This document shows positions 45,672 through 58,019 of a stretch of DNA of 64,000 nucleotides, one piece after another. The notes beneath the pieces were generated by a model. It saw only the letters and a list, made by a program, of their open reading frames with translations. It was not told the origin of the DNA and made no database searches. Location of the stretch: contig JAKGHH010000002.1 in the NCBI GenBank assembly GCA_022828595.1, positions 46,263,897-46,327,896 on the forward strand, in the 5' to 3' direction. Within the stretch, counting starts at the first letter, position 1, and the number at the start of each line of letters is the position of its first letter. This stretch comes from Nelumbo lutea (Eukaryota; Streptophyta; Magnoliopsida; Proteales; Nelumbonaceae). Position numbers and translations under genes: made by a program.

Positions 45672-45757
45672 TTGTTAAAAGCAAAAATAGATAAACACTA
45701 TTGTTAAAAGCAAAAATAGATAAACACTATTGTTAGAAGCAAAAATGTTTACCGCCC
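45672..45757 (+). repeat. Minisatellite, 29-bp unit, three copies
   Basis: Unit tattgttaaaagcaaaaata... repeated head-to-tail; flanked on both sides by aaaatgtttaccgccc. Confidence 0.8.
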
Positions 45758-46404
45758 ATTTTCAGTTTTGATTGGTGGTCGCCGTAAGTTGGAGAGATGG
45801 TGGTTCAGTCAGGAGAGAGAGAGTTAATGGTGACTTAATGAGAGGAGAATAAAACCTTAAAGCTGATAGGTCATTTGAGTTGTTTTGTTCAATTTTAAAA
45901 TTAGAAAAATTCATAAAAACTAAAAAATAAATAAGTACCTTTCAAAAATAACCAAAAAAGCAAAAATGTGCCAGCTTGGCACATTCCCTTTTATTTTGAT
46001 ATACTTGATCAGAGTTGTATCTATTGGGGCTTGGAAAATGTATGCCGTTGATGCAACTCTGTCTTCATTTTGGATATCAAGAGCTGCTCTTTATGGCTTA
46101 CAATTGTAAAATGTAAATTAGGATTCCTTTGGTAAGTGTTTGCTTTTGGGTCGCCATGGGATGTATAACAATGTAAAGCTAATAAATTGTATAGTAAAAT
46201 ACTTAAGTACCTATATGGTTTAACAAATGGACTAAAACTTACCCTATTGATTCAAAAATTATTTAAAGTATCCCTAGATTTTTTGAAAATAGACAAAATC
46301 ACTCTTAGAATCCACTAGCATGACACCACATGACATTTATATTTTCCTAAATTCCTAAACTGCCCTTTTGTGATCGAAAATACCCTTCGACCTCTTAGAA
46401 TATG
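45758..46404. other. Unassigned AT-rich sequence
   Basis: No feature supported. Confidence 0.5.
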
Positions 46405-47640
46405 GTTTGTTTGGTAACAAACACTTTGGGATTGGTTGTCACAAGTCTATTAGTGGCAGTTTCTCTTCATCGGCACTAAAGCCAAGTCTACAACGTATAC
46501 AAGAAAATAACCAAGCTTCAAAAGAACCCAACCTTTCCAAATCATCTAATTGGGTGTGTTTCACAGTTCAAGGAAGCTACGGAAGTTCCTTACCATTGGA
46601 TCTTAAATCGAAATCAATACCTGCACTTTATTCAATATCCAAATGGAAATGTATACAAGATAGATAACTGACACTAAGGGTACACCCCCTCAAGTTGGAG
46701 CAGGAAGAGATTGAATGCCCAACTTGCTTCTTAGGAAATGGAATTGATTGTGCCAAGAGCCTTTGTAAGAAGATCATTAGTTTGTTGCTTGCTTTGCAAA
46801 TGAGAAGTATGAATAATTCTATTGAGGATTTGCTCTCAAACAGTCTAATTCAATATGTTTGGTATAATCATGATGAAAAACCGGATTGGTGGCAATATAG
46901 AGAATATATTGACTGTCACAGTAAAGTTCGATGGGATGATTGAATGAAATTGTAAGTTCTTGTAAGAGGCGTTTTAGCCATATCAACTCAGTTGTAGTGG
47001 ATGCTATAGCCCGGTATTCAGCTTTAATTGAAGTTTATTGGTTTTCCAAGATACAGCTGATGTACCAAGAATGGTAACTAGTGGTGGAACACCAGGTGAT
47101 GGGACAACTTACCCAATCCGAATCATTGTATCCAGTAAGACACAAGTCATTATTAGATGAGAAAAAGAGGCCCATATTGGGGGAGGCACGAAGGTAACAA
47201 GCAATTTTCATGGAAGCATCCATGTGTTGCTGGCGTGGTTGATGCATGAACTAACTTAAGGTGTGCACTGAATAACAAAAATATGGTCATGTGACTATAA
47301 GATATACTAAGCGACCAACAAGGCATCGATATTGGGCTAGATCTGGAAGTAATGAGTTGCTATCATCATAAAAATACTTCTGTTGTTCCATTGGAATATG
47401 ATTGGGCCAACACTCTAGCATGTGAGTTTCTTGGAGAATGTCATGTATGTATTTTGGTTGGTGAAGGAAAATACCCAGTTGAGTGATGTTGACTTCAATA
47501 CCAATAAAATAAGTCAACTAACCAAGATCTTTAAGAGGAAAGCATGATTGAAGATAGTTCTTGAGATCATCAATACGCGAGGAAGAGTCTCTAGTGATAG
47601 TGAGGTCATCCACACAAGGGCACTAGTGAAATGCCCGTCA
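46405..47640 (-). mobile_element. Copia fragment: 3' LTR region, RNase H and end of RT
   Basis: Minus ORFs 47517-47287 (MTYFIGIEVNITQLGIFLHQ, PKYIHDIL) and 47247-47035 (CLTGYNDSDWVSCPITWCST) are RT C-terminus and RNase H. Polypurine-tract inverse accccctcaagttggagc lies near 46684. The LTR left of it probably ends at 46684; its start (about 46407) is a guess. Truncated at ~47640. Confidence 0.75.
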
Positions 47641-47858
47641 CAATGAAGAGTTAAGAGAGAATAATCATTGAGAGATTGTTGATAGCAGTAGAATGATCAC
47701 TATGTTATCTAATCAACAGAAGCCTGTCTTAATGGCTCTAAAAAGTTCCAGGTGCATAAATAGGAAAGGGATACATGGGCAAAAAAAAACGTGGGATAAC
47801 CATTTGACCCTTAAGCTTTTAGAAATAAAAAAACAAGAAAAGCATATACAACTAACAC

Positions 47859-48107
47859 CTTTTCAGCCTTGGCAGCAACTTTTGCAGATTTCCCATATAA
47901 CTTTTCTCTAACAGCAAGTTGACCTTTCAACTTCTTATCTTGTAAAACCTACAAACATGTAGAGATTGCAATGTATTAATGATACCAAATATGGTAACCA
48001 TGAAATAGAAAACACCATGGGTATCATCAGAAATAGCATACCTCCAAATTAGCACCATCACCTCGGAGATACTTCTTTACTCTCAAATCTAACTCATTGG
48101 AAATATC
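47859..48107 (-). pseudogene. UTP7/WDR46-like gene fragment, two exons (copy 1)
   Basis: Exon 48107-48042 reads DISNELDLRVKKYLRGDGAN LE; exon 47948-47859 reads VLQDKKLKGQLAVREKLYGK then SAKVAAKAEK. Both have proper acceptors (ttcag, ttgtag) and donors (gtatgc, gtgtta). This is the N-terminal region preceding the WD40 propeller of UTP7, an SSU processome protein for 18S rRNA maturation in the nucleolus. The propeller exons are absent: a Copia fragment begins within ~220 bp. Fragment, not a gene. Confidence 0.82.
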
Positions 48108-48425
48108 CTGAACAATAATTGTTATTGGAAATTTCAATTAGTGGGTATAAAATAGAAGAAAACAGACAAATTTTATCAATAGCTACACAAAAGGTCCATA
48201 TTTAAGTTGTTAGTACAAGAAATTTATCAATAACAAGTTATTAGGCACTGCTAAAGGAGCTATTATGTTTTATAACAGATAGATAATTATATAATTTTAT
48301 TATGGTTTCTTTAACCACCTTACAACTAGTCATTGCCTAATAACTGTTTATGAACATATTTTTACATCAAATCTTTAATAAGTCGCTTTCTAGGAGCTAA
48401 ATGAGAAAATTCTAATGGAGCTCTT

Positions 48426-49350
48426 GTCAATGTTCAGGTATATGTCTCCATCTCTCACTGTGACTTTTTTTTCTTCAACTCCAATATCTTCACCAATGTT
48501 CGATCACAATATCATACAACATAAACTTTTGGGGGGCATTTGTCCCATCTAGTGTTTGCAGAACTCTTAAGTCCGGAAATAAAAAATTTGAACAGCAATA
48601 TATTCACTTGCTTGTTGTCGAATTTGTGCAGTAATAAAAAATTAAAAATTATCCCTAATTTTATAAATTGTAATAATGCTTCAAAAGTTCAAATCAATTT
48701 ATCCTGATTGCATAAGATAATTCTCCACAAGCGACATAGAATCAAATCAGCATGTAATGAAATTTTTTACTTTAGCAATAGCATCAAAACAAATACTGCA
48801 AGTTAGCATGTAATGAAATTTTTTACAAATACTGCAAATTAACATGGACGGTGCGGTGGTCTTTGTGGTTCTGGGATTGATTGTCAATGTTCAGGTATAT
48901 GTCTCCATCTCTCATAGTGACTTTTTTTCTTCAATTCTAATATCTTCACCAATGTTCGATCACAATATCATACAACATAACCTTTTTCCATTCAGGGGAA
49001 GGCTGGAGCCTTGAATCGATTCTATCTGAAAGGACTTTTTGGGGGGCATTTGTCCCATCTAGTGTTTGCAGAACTCTTAAGTCCGGAAATAAAAAATTTG
49101 AACAGCAATATATTCACTTGCTTGTTGTTGAATTTGTGCAGTAATAAAAAATTAAAAATTATCCCTAATTGTAATAATGCTTCAAAAGTTCAAATCAATT
49201 TATCCTGATTGCATAAGATAATTCTCCACAAGCGACATAGAATCAAATCAGCATGTAATGAAATTTTTTACTTTAGCAATAGCATCAAAACAAATACTGC
49301 AAGTTAGCATGTAATGAAATTTTTTACAAATACTGCAAATTAATATGAAC
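48426..49350. repeat. Tandem ~460-bp units U1 and U2
   Basis: Both begin gtcaatgttcaggtatatgt. U2 contains an extra ~55 bp (ggggaaggctggagcc...) absent from U1. The same difference separates U4 from U3 in D2. Confidence 0.9.
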
Positions 49351-50163
49351 TGACGATGCAGTGGTCTTCTCTATGCCTTCAGCCTCCAAATAGCCTTCCT
49401 CACTTGGCATAAGCCACCGAACATATTCACAATTAGTTAACTCTAAGATAATTCATATAGTAGAAACATATCAAGGTTGAAATAGAAGAATGAAAGAGAC
49501 ATTCTAGTTCTAGCAAAAATAATGAAATTGAGCCAAGGTAAATACTACACATTGTATTTTGGCAGCCAGTAAAATTTCCTCTTTCTTGAAAGCCAAACTG
49601 CAATGCTCTTAATTGGTAATATAGATTTTTCATGCTCAACCAAATCACCTAGTGAGTTCAATCAAAACCTCAACTTGCTTGTGCTTTTCTTCAAATATCC
49701 TAGCATTTTCTCTCACACACCAGTCCCCATAATATTGCTTTGCAAAACAGATTTTGCGTTAGTGCTGAACCATTCATCACCTCTACTAATCTGCTTTAAA
49801 CCAATCTGCCACTTCAAGAGGTGCCACCCAATCTTTCCAACTAGAAAAAAGAAATGCTGCCACACCCATGAAGCATAGGAGAGGAGATGGTAGGTATTTT
49901 CTCCATTCTTCAGGCAAAGGGCACAAATACGAGGGGAAAGAGACCAATTACAGAAAAACTTAGGATATGTTACTGAAGTGATATGTTGCAGTCAGCCAAA
50001 AGTGTAATGTTTCCATTACAAAAACAAAATAGTAAAACTACATGTTTTGATTGCACTTGTCATGGTTGCTGCACTCCACTATACACAAAATAATTTGTTT
50101 CTATTAAATGAATATTACCACCCTATGGAAATACCACATATCTCCTATTAAAGACTATATCAT
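49350..50163 (-). mobile_element. Spacer between duplicates with LINE zf-RVT remnant
   Basis: Minus reading of 49590-49950 gives NWSLSPRICALCLKNGENTY, HLLSYASWVWQHFFF and NARIFEEKHKQVEVLIE, the 3' zinc-finger region of a LINE. The rest is AT-rich and unassigned. Confidence 0.65.
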
Positions 50164-50340
50164 AGCAGTAGAATGATCACTATGTTATCTAATCAACAGA
50201 AGCCTGTCTTAATGGCTCTAAAAAGTTCCAGGTGCATAAATAGGAAAGGGATACATGGGCAAAAAAAAACGTGGGATAACCATTTGACCCTTAAGCTTTT
50301 AGGAATAAAAAAAAACAAGAAAAGCATATACAAATAGCAC

Positions 50341-50589
50341 CTTTTCAGCCTTGGCAGCAGCTTTTGCATATTTCCCATATAACTTTTCTCTAACAGCAAG
50401 TTGACCTTTCAACTTCTTATCTTGTAAAACCTACAAACATGTAGAGATTGCAATGTATTAATGATACAAAATATGGTAACCATGAAACAGAAAACACCAT
50501 GGGTATCATCAGAAATAGCATACCTCCAAATTAGCACCATCACCTCGGAGATACTTCTTTACTTTCAAATCTAACTCATTGGAAATATC
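50341..50589 (-). pseudogene. UTP7/WDR46-like gene fragment, two exons (copy 2)
   Basis: Exons 50589-50524 and 50430-50341 encode the same 52 residues as copy 1, with small changes (LKVKK, GKYAKAAAKAEK). Splice sites are preserved. No upstream start exon or downstream WD40 exon found. Confidence 0.82.
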
Positions 50590-50871
50590 CTGAACAATAA
50601 TTGTTATTGGAAATTTCAATTAGTGGGTATAAAATAAAGAAAACAGACAAATTTTATCAATAGCTACACAAAAGTTCCATATTTAAGTTGTTAGTACAAT
50701 AAATTTATCAATAACAAGTTATTAGGCACTTCTAATGGAGATATTATGGTTTCTTTAACCACCTTACAACTAGTCATTGCCTAATAACTGTTTATGAACA
50801 TATTTTTACATCAAATCTTTAATAAGTCGCTTTCTAGGAGCTAAATGAGAAAATTCTAATGGAGCTCTTGT

Positions 50872-51813
50872 CAATGTTCAGGTATATGTCTCCATCTCTC
50901 ACTGTGACTTTTTTTTCTTCAACTCCAATATCTTCACCAATGTTCGATCACAATATCATACAACATAAACTTTTGGGGGGCATTTGTCCCATCTAGTGTT
51001 TGCAGAACTCTTAAGTCCGGAAATAAAAAATTTGAACAGCAATATATTCACTTGCTTGTTGTCGAATTTGTGCAGTAATAAAAAATTAAAAATTATCCCT
51101 AATTTTATAAATTGTAATAATGCTTCAAAAGTTCAAATCAATTTATCCTGATTGCATAAGATAATTCTCCACAAGCGACATAGAATCAAATCAGCATGTA
51201 ATGAAATTTTTTACTTTAGCAATAGCATCAAAACAAATACTGCAAGTTAGCATGTAATGAAATTTTTTACAAATACTGCAAATTAACATGGACGGTGCGG
51301 TGGTCTTTGTGGTTCTGGGATTGATTGTCAATGTTCAGGTATATGTCTCCATCTCTCACAGTGACTTTTTTTCTTCAACTCCAATATCTTCACCAATTTT
51401 CGATCACAATATCATACAACATAACCTTTTTCCATTCTGGGGAAGGCTGGAGCCTTGATCGGGGGGCATTTGTCCCATCTAGTGTTTGCAGAACTCTTAA
51501 GTCCAGAAATAAAAAATTTGAACAGCAATATATTCACTTGCTTGTTGTCGAATTTGTGCAGTAATAAAAAATTAAAAATTATCCCTAATTTTATAAATTG
51601 TAATAATGCTTCAAAAGTTCAAATCAATTTATCCTGATTGCATAAGATAATTCTCCACAAGCGACATAGAATCAAATCAGCATGTAATGAAATTTTTTAC
51701 TTTAGCAATAGCATCAAAACAAATACTGCAAGTTAGCATGTAATGAAATTTTTTACAAATACTGCAAATTAACATGGACGGTGCGGTGGTCTTTGTGGTT
51801 CTGGGATTGATTG
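50872..51813. repeat. Tandem ~460-bp units U3 and U4
   Basis: U3 matches U1; U4 matches U2, except for a ~26-bp deletion after ggagccttga. Confidence 0.9.
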
Positions 51814-52210
51814 TTACCTTTGAATGTTGAATGGCTGGTTACAGAGTAGTTGATGGGAGACTGGGAGCCAATCGGTCCTTCCAACTTTGAACTCTCAGAG
51901 CTGTAGAAAGGACAAAGAAAAACCCAAAATCAGGAAGAAGAAGAATCTAAGAGACTGAGACTATGAGGTAACAATACCGTCGGGCGTTGACTCGACTGAG
52001 TCTGAGACTGAGAGAGCTTGAGGGTGAGGTAGGGTCGCAAGCCACACCTCGTAGTCTAGCAGAGTTGCAGCTGCGTTCGCTGGGAGAGGGAGGGTTGAAA
52101 CTGAAAGGATTTTGGCATGTTCGATTGATTTTTTTCCCTCTCTCTCTCTCTTTGATTTTGTATTTGGTAATTGCTTTTAGAATGTGAATGGGGCCACCAT
52201 ACACAGAGGC
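51814..52210 (-). other. Possible promoter/5' UTR region of the UTP7-like fragment
   Basis: Minus strand is CT/GA-rich (agagagagagagaggg near 52138-52152) and lies just upstream of D2 in the exon orientation. ORF 52204-51947 looks like low-complexity leader, not protein. Inference only. Confidence 0.3.
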
Positions 52211-52415
52211 TCGACTAGGCTCGCGAGCTTAACAAGCCGAGCTGTATCTTATTCAAACCGAGCTCGAATTTGGTTCGAAGTTCAACTTGGTCTGAGTCGA
52301 CTTGAGTTCGAATAACTCGTAAAAAGTTTGAATCATTTCCACCCCTACCCCTAACGATGTTATTGCGTCGTTACCATTTTAAAAACCGAGCCGGAGGTCG
52401 ACTCTTTGTGAATGT

Positions 52416-52701
52416 CATGGTTTTGAAAACCGGATCGAATAGTCAGACCGGTTGACTAGGAACAATCAAATTATTGGTTCCGTTTCACCCTAAAACTACT
52501 TTTTAGCCAAAAAACCATTGATTTGATCAGTGACCTACTGACCCGACCAATCAAATTAACTCGGACAATGGCTTTGGAACATTTTTATTTTATTTATTTT
52601 TTAAGTCAGAAGGGGTTGTCCATTCAAACTAAATGGTTGGACCGTTCCACCTAGGAATGGTCCCCATAACAATTCTGTCTAGTCTAGTTTTTAAAACCTT
52701 G
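52416..52701. mobile_element. hAT-derived MITE 1
   Basis: Ends catggttttgaaaaccgg and ...tttttaaaaccttg; possible 8-bp duplication gtgaatgt (52408-52415) / gccaatgt (52702-52709), 6 of 8 matching. Inserted in another repeat: both flanks carry ttttaaaaaccga. Confidence 0.7.
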
Positions 52702-52967
52702 GCCAATGTTTTAAAAACCGAACTAGAGGTTGACTCCTTTTCCATGCAAATCGGCAAATTTAAAAAATTGCCAACCCCCACCCCTACAACAACTAGGGGT
52801 CAGATCCAAATAGATTTGGAACCGGCCAATAAGAAACGATAAAGACCCATAACTGAACCGGACTTGATAGGGTTTGTAATTTTAGACCCATAATTGAATC
52901 AATCGGTTTTTAGGACAATCGAAGTTTGACCCAATTGGACTTAATTATAATAATCCTACTAAAATTA

Positions 52968-52996
52968 TTATATATATATATATATATATAATATAA
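52968..52996. repeat. (TA)n microsatellite
   Basis: About 24 bp of uninterrupted TA followed by aatata. Confidence 0.9.
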
Positions 52997-53269
52997 CTTG
53001 AGCCGGGTTTGAATTGGTTTGGGACTAGGTGAGACCAATTTCAAACCAATAAGAATCGAGACAATATATCAAGAAACGGAACTAACCCAATTAGTTTGGG
53101 TCTATTGGGTTAATCAACCCATTGACTACCCTACCCACAACACATCATTCACATGTGAGGGAGAATGGAGGTTAGGCAAAGTTTTCTATAACGTATTTAA
53201 AAGTTGGGTTTGAAGTGGGTTTTTTTTTTTGGGATTTTGAAAGGAACATATGCTTTTTTTTTTTCAGAT

Positions 53270-53555
53270 TTAAGTGGGGATTAGGAAAAGTTTATTTTCC
53301 TAAATATCATTTATGTAAGTGACAGGCATCTACCAAGTGGGTAAATAACTTTCTCACTTGAGGAAAAGTTGCCAACACTTTGATGGGACTAAAATGCCCC
53401 TTTTGATAATTGAATTTTTATGGCTAAAGTGGTCGTTATTTTATTTACCTAGAAAACAAAAAAATATGGATAAATGCACTTATACCTGGACAAATGTTTC
53501 CCAAGAAACACTTACCTAAATAACCAACTTACCAAAAAGCAAACGGAGCTTTAGG
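53270..53555. repeat. MITE-like repeat, copy 2 of an inverted pair
   Basis: Inverse of 44786-45027; contains gaggaaaagttgccaacact and ends cttaccaaaaagcaaacgga. Confidence 0.6.
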
Positions 53556-53847
53556 TTAAAGTTAAAAAGTACGAACCCTAACTTCAGGATGGGTTAAGAT
53601 TGAGGCATGGGCATCCAATCAAATAAACAAAGTAGATAATTAATTCCACTTTTAAGCTCAATCTGAAAATCCAATCTAAACAAATTAAATCTAATTCTAT
53701 ATGTTAATCCATGTGTAAAAATGAACCAATTATTAGAAAAAGCGCCAATTTGAGGGATGACTCAATTGGTATATTAGCCGGTTTGTTCTCAGTAGAGATA
53801 TAGATTTGATTACTACAACCATTGACTTTTGGGAAGGGAGTTATTAG

Positions 53848-54151
53848 CATGGTTCTTAAAACCAATCCAGAGATCAAATCAGTCAGAGGTCTGGTTATCG
53901 GGTCGAATGGTTGAATGATTCGAAACTGAACGATCGGCCTATTCTAACAAAAAAATTAAAAAAAAAATAAAAAATGGTCAAAACCATTCGAACGGTTCGA
54001 ATGGTTAACTTCCCAGGTCGACGGTTTGCTGATCAAAATCAATAATTTTTGAAAAAATCCAATTTTATGAAAAAAACCAAAACCAGTTACCTAACCGATT
54101 CTCGAATTTTCTGGTCTAACCATCCGGTCCGATCCGATTTTGAAAACCATG
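53848..54151. mobile_element. hAT-derived MITE 2 with 8-bp target duplication
   Basis: Ends CATGGTT...AACCATG; flanks gttattag (53840-53847) and attattag (54152-54159), 7 of 8 matching. Right end contains ccatccggtccgatccgatt, as at the 42.5-kb hAT terminus. Confidence 0.85.
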
Positions 54152-54993
54152 ATTATTAGTGTGGTGCTGCACTATTCAAATTGCCCCTGTGGGAGATTTG
54201 GTGTATAACCAAAATACCAAAGGAAAATCATCAAGAAAAAAAGAAAACCATTTATTTTTAAATTTGACCATTGGTTGAGAGATCAAAATAATAAGGTGAT
54301 GTCACATTTGAAATAGGGTTGTTAACGGATTGAGTCGGGATTAGATCAATGTAGAACCAATTCCGAATCATTGGGACAAAATCACAAACCCAAAACAAGT
54401 TGCAAATCATTTTGTGAGATCTGCAATGGGCCAAGTCTGGATAAGTTCCTCTAATCAGACATTTTCTATTATAGCAAATAGTACTTGTTTTTTGGTGGAC
54501 AAAATACACAAATATATTTGCAAGATTACAGTGATACCCCTCTCTTCAACCTTATCCCTTTTGAACCAAAATTTTGGAAATAAGCTCATCCATTCACCCG
54601 AATTGAATTGTTGGTGGGCTGTGAGATATTTTTTTGGTAAGTGGGTTGTGAGACTAGTGTACAACAGTAGGTGGAATAGAAGAGAGAAATAAAATACAAG
54701 TATTTTTGTTATATAAACAAATTAATAGGATAGATGGATAGAATGTAGATTGATGAGACAGGGTTGGCATTGAAAAGTAACAATAGCTGATAGTAAACCA
54801 TTTTTAATAAAAAAGTGAAGAGAAGTTATAAATTATAACCCTAATTTAGATTATCATAAATACACTACTTTTTTTATGAAAAAATATATACTCATTATAA
54901 AAGAAAAAATGACACAAGACTAGGTCGAAAACACACAAATCGAAGGCAAGCAAACTTAAAAAAACTAACCTTACTCACACAAAGCTTGTAACC
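54152..54993. other. Unassigned AT-rich sequence
   Basis: Opposing short ORFs at 54258-54692 have no recognisable domain. Confidence 0.5.
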
Positions 54994-55282
54994 CAAAGTT
55001 TTTAAAACCGGATTGGACAGGAAACCATTTTGGAGACTGGTTTCCGAGGTGAATGGTCCAATACTCATATTTGAATGGACAACCCATTATGATTTAAAAA
55101 AAAAATTGCAAAAAAGCATTGTTTGGGTCAATGGTTCAACCGCCCAGATCAACGGTTTATTGACAAAATCAACGGTTTTTTTTGCAAAAAATGCTTTTGG
55201 GGTGAAACAGAACCAGTTATCTGCCAGTTCCTGATTTTTCTAACCCAACTGTCTATAATCTGGTCCGGTTTTGAAAACCATG
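54994..55282. mobile_element. hAT-derived MITE 3
   Basis: Ends caaagtttttaaaaccgg and ccggttttgaaaaccatg; flanks ttgtaacc (54986-54993) / ttgtaagt (55283-55290), 6 of 8. Confidence 0.8.
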
Positions 55283-55578
55283 TTGTAAGTTGTAACCCAC
55301 GTCTTCTAAAGACTTGGACAACAAAACAGGAAGAACACCCTCAAATTCACAAAAAATACACAAAGCCATTACTAACCAACAAGTGAGTTGACCTATTGAA
55401 ACTTCTAGGGATAAAAAGAAAAGAAACTTCCAAGATTCCACAAGCAATCTTATGTGGAATCTTAATGTCCTTTAACAGGAACCCAACTTTTTTTTGGAGG
55501 AACACAATTTCCTTTTTGTAAACAATCAACCAATTACGACAACTTTTGACAAGGGTCTTTTTTGAAGATTTCTTAAAC

Positions 55579-55864
55579 CAAGGTTTTTAAAACCAATTCG
55601 GACAATGAATCAATTAGGGGTCCGATTCCCGGGTCAAATGGCCTAACAGTTTGAACCAAACGGATGACCCATTCTGACAAAAAAAATAAAAAAAACTGGC
55701 CGAATCATTGAATGGTTTGAACGATTCAATCGCCCGAATCAAAAGTTTTCTGATCAAATCAATTAGTGAAATAACGGTTTTGAGGTAAAATGAAACCGGT
55801 CACCAAACTGGTTCCCGGTTTTTCCAGTCTGACCGTCCGGTCCAGTTTGGTTTCGAAAACCGTG
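55579..55864. mobile_element. hAT-derived MITE 4 with perfect 8-bp target duplication
   Basis: Ends caaggtttttaaaacc and ggtttcgaaaaccgtg; flanked by TCTTAAAC at 55571-55578 and 55865-55872. The right end reads cccggtttttccagtctgac, close to the hAT terminus at 42.5 kb. Confidence 0.92.
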
Positions 55865-55872
55865 TCTTAAAC

Positions 55873-57387
55873 TTTCTAGAATTGCCAAAACTTTTGCATG
55901 CAAAATGCCCTTTTTGATATATTGCTAGGAATCAAGATATTTAGATAGTTCCATCTGTAATTTATTTATCAATAGGGCAGTAAGCTGAAGTATAAGAACC
56001 TTAAAATTAAATAGATTGAATATGAAAGTATCATTTTGATTTTGGATGAACATATATTAAACATGAAGGTGAGGGATTTCGTAGACTCTTTCATTGGACT
56101 TCCTATTGCCTTGCACCAGCATCTTCATGTTGAACCTGACAATGACAACAAAAATTTCAGATTTTAGTTTGGTTAGCAGGGATTTCTTAACGGTAAAAAC
56201 AGTAGAAAAGAAGTGATTGCCCATCAATTGCACCGTGGTGTCCACCTTCCACATGCATAGCTATAGGGTTGCTTAGTGAATAGATTGCATATTTCTCTCA
56301 AGTACAAGTTGGCCACTAATACAAACTTGTTATTTCTCATTTATGGGAGAAACCTATGTAGTATAACACTTCAAAGTTGCATACATTTCCAAGAGGACCT
56401 CAATCAATAATTGATATACTCCTTCAGAGTAAGGTTGATGACCACCTTTTCCCTTTGATTCTTCTTTTTGTTCCTTAGTAGTGAGATATGATGCGTGTGC
56501 GTGGGTGAACCATGTCTTTTTGCATGCTTGTGCAATACAGTGAAAGTAGCTTTTCATGTGCATGGATGTGGGATAACAAGAATGTGATAGATATATACCT
56601 CAATAATCACCCTTGCTTTCTTCTTCAACTTTGTACCAGGTTCCTCCCTCTCAATCTTTCGCTGAGAACCTATTCTCTCCCTCTTCCAATGAACTGCTTT
56701 CATATCTTCACCATCTTCACCAACGTCATCTGCATCATCATTAACTAATCATGTTCAATCCATTATCAGAACCAGAAAATTCTTTTGGATACATGTTGGT
56801 GAGTGAGTATCCATGCATAAAACATGGGCATGCACGAATATATAGCTATTTACAAGAAAATATTAAGACTTAGTCCCATTATTAGCTCTGAATTATATGG
56901 TAGAAAAATTGAGATTGTGCTAGAGAGTTTAACATTGTCAAGAGTTCAAACTCAATGTGAATAATGCACACACACAACCTCTGTACCTATGTACTTATAA
57001 ATGCATGTCTGAAGTAAAATCCTTACTATATAATGCTAATGCATGGCTTAGCATCACATCAAGACCACCATTACTTTGGTCCATTTATTTTCAAATTCTC
57101 TTATTTTACAGTTAAGATGGGTCTTCACCAAGGTTCAACAATTAGCCCTTGTTTAGCATTGATCAATTGACTAAACATGTTCAGGAGGAGGTCCCATGGT
57201 GTATGTTGTCTGATGATGACATTGTTTAATTGATAAACTAATGAACGGTTAAATGTGAAATTAAGTTTGACAACAAATAACTTAGAAACAGGATGTTTTA
57301 AAATAAGTAGGACTATAACATAATATATGCTATGCAAATTTAATAATAGGTGTGCAAATCAGGGTACACCTTACACTTAGGATTGGA
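55873..57387. other. Unassigned; possible decayed minus-strand exons
   Basis: Minus ORFs 56254-56057 and 56563-56354 (EGVYQLLIEVLLEMYATLK) may be decayed exons of an unrecognised gene. No domain identified. Confidence 0.35.
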
Positions 57388-57890
57388 GACCCAGTGTTTT
57401 AAAAGCGCAAGGCACAAAATTACAAAAAAAAAGGTCAGAAAATTCAAAAAAGTGCCAAAATTTAAAAAAAAGAAAGCAAAAAATTCAAAAAATATTAAAC
57501 ATAATGTTAATAAAAAAATATAAACTTAAATTTTAAAATAAATGTTTAAAAAAACCTATTATCTAAAATAAAAATACATAAACATAGCATGCAAAGCGTA
57601 TTCAAATGAAAATTTAAAAATAAAAGCAAACATATAAAGCATTTTCAAGCATGTGAAACCCATTGCCTCTTTTTTCCTTAATTGCATTGCTTCAAGTAGC
57701 AAATGTGATGTAAAACATACTGCATTCTTGATTCTATGAGTCGCCTTTGTACCGCACCCCTCAAGGCAACCCCGAACAAGTTTATGTTAGGGTCTGAAAT
57801 TCTTAATTCCCGTATAAAAAATAATGATTGTACAACTTTCATTGCCTTATAAGAACATATTTTATTGCAATGAATGGATGAACAACAATG
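57388..57890 (-). repeat. Hairpin repeat family copy A3
   Basis: Begins cagtgttttaaaagcgcaag, the inverse of the A2 right end, and runs through gcacccctcaaggcaa near 57765. Opposite orientation to A4. Confidence 0.75.
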
Positions 57891-58019
57891 GATAGATTGA
57901 GGAGGATGTCACCCATAGAATTAGAGCATGATGGGAAAAAAATGGAAGGCTGCATCCGAAGTCTTATGTGATAGATGAAGATCACTTAGATTAAAAGGAA
58001 AATTCTAAAAATAGTTGTA

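Larger units (their letters stand above)
47684..49350 (-). repeat. Segmental duplication copy D1
   Basis: Starts atagcagtagaatgatcact and matches 50164-51813 almost base for base, carrying two UTP7-like exons and two tandem ~460-bp units (48426-48883, 48884-49350). D1 has ~40 bp near 48255-48300 that D2 lacks. Confidence 0.93.
50164..51813 (-). repeat. Segmental duplication copy D2
   Basis: Second copy of the block, with tandem units 50872-51327 and 51328-51813. It continues rightward into a CT-rich, leader-like region (51.81-52.21 kb), so D2 is probably the original and D1 the copy. Confidence 0.93.

Noticed and set aside
51947..52204. 85-codon minus ORF as the UTP7 first exon
   Set aside because: Low-complexity leader sequence with no similarity to the UTP7 N-terminus and no donor in the right phase.
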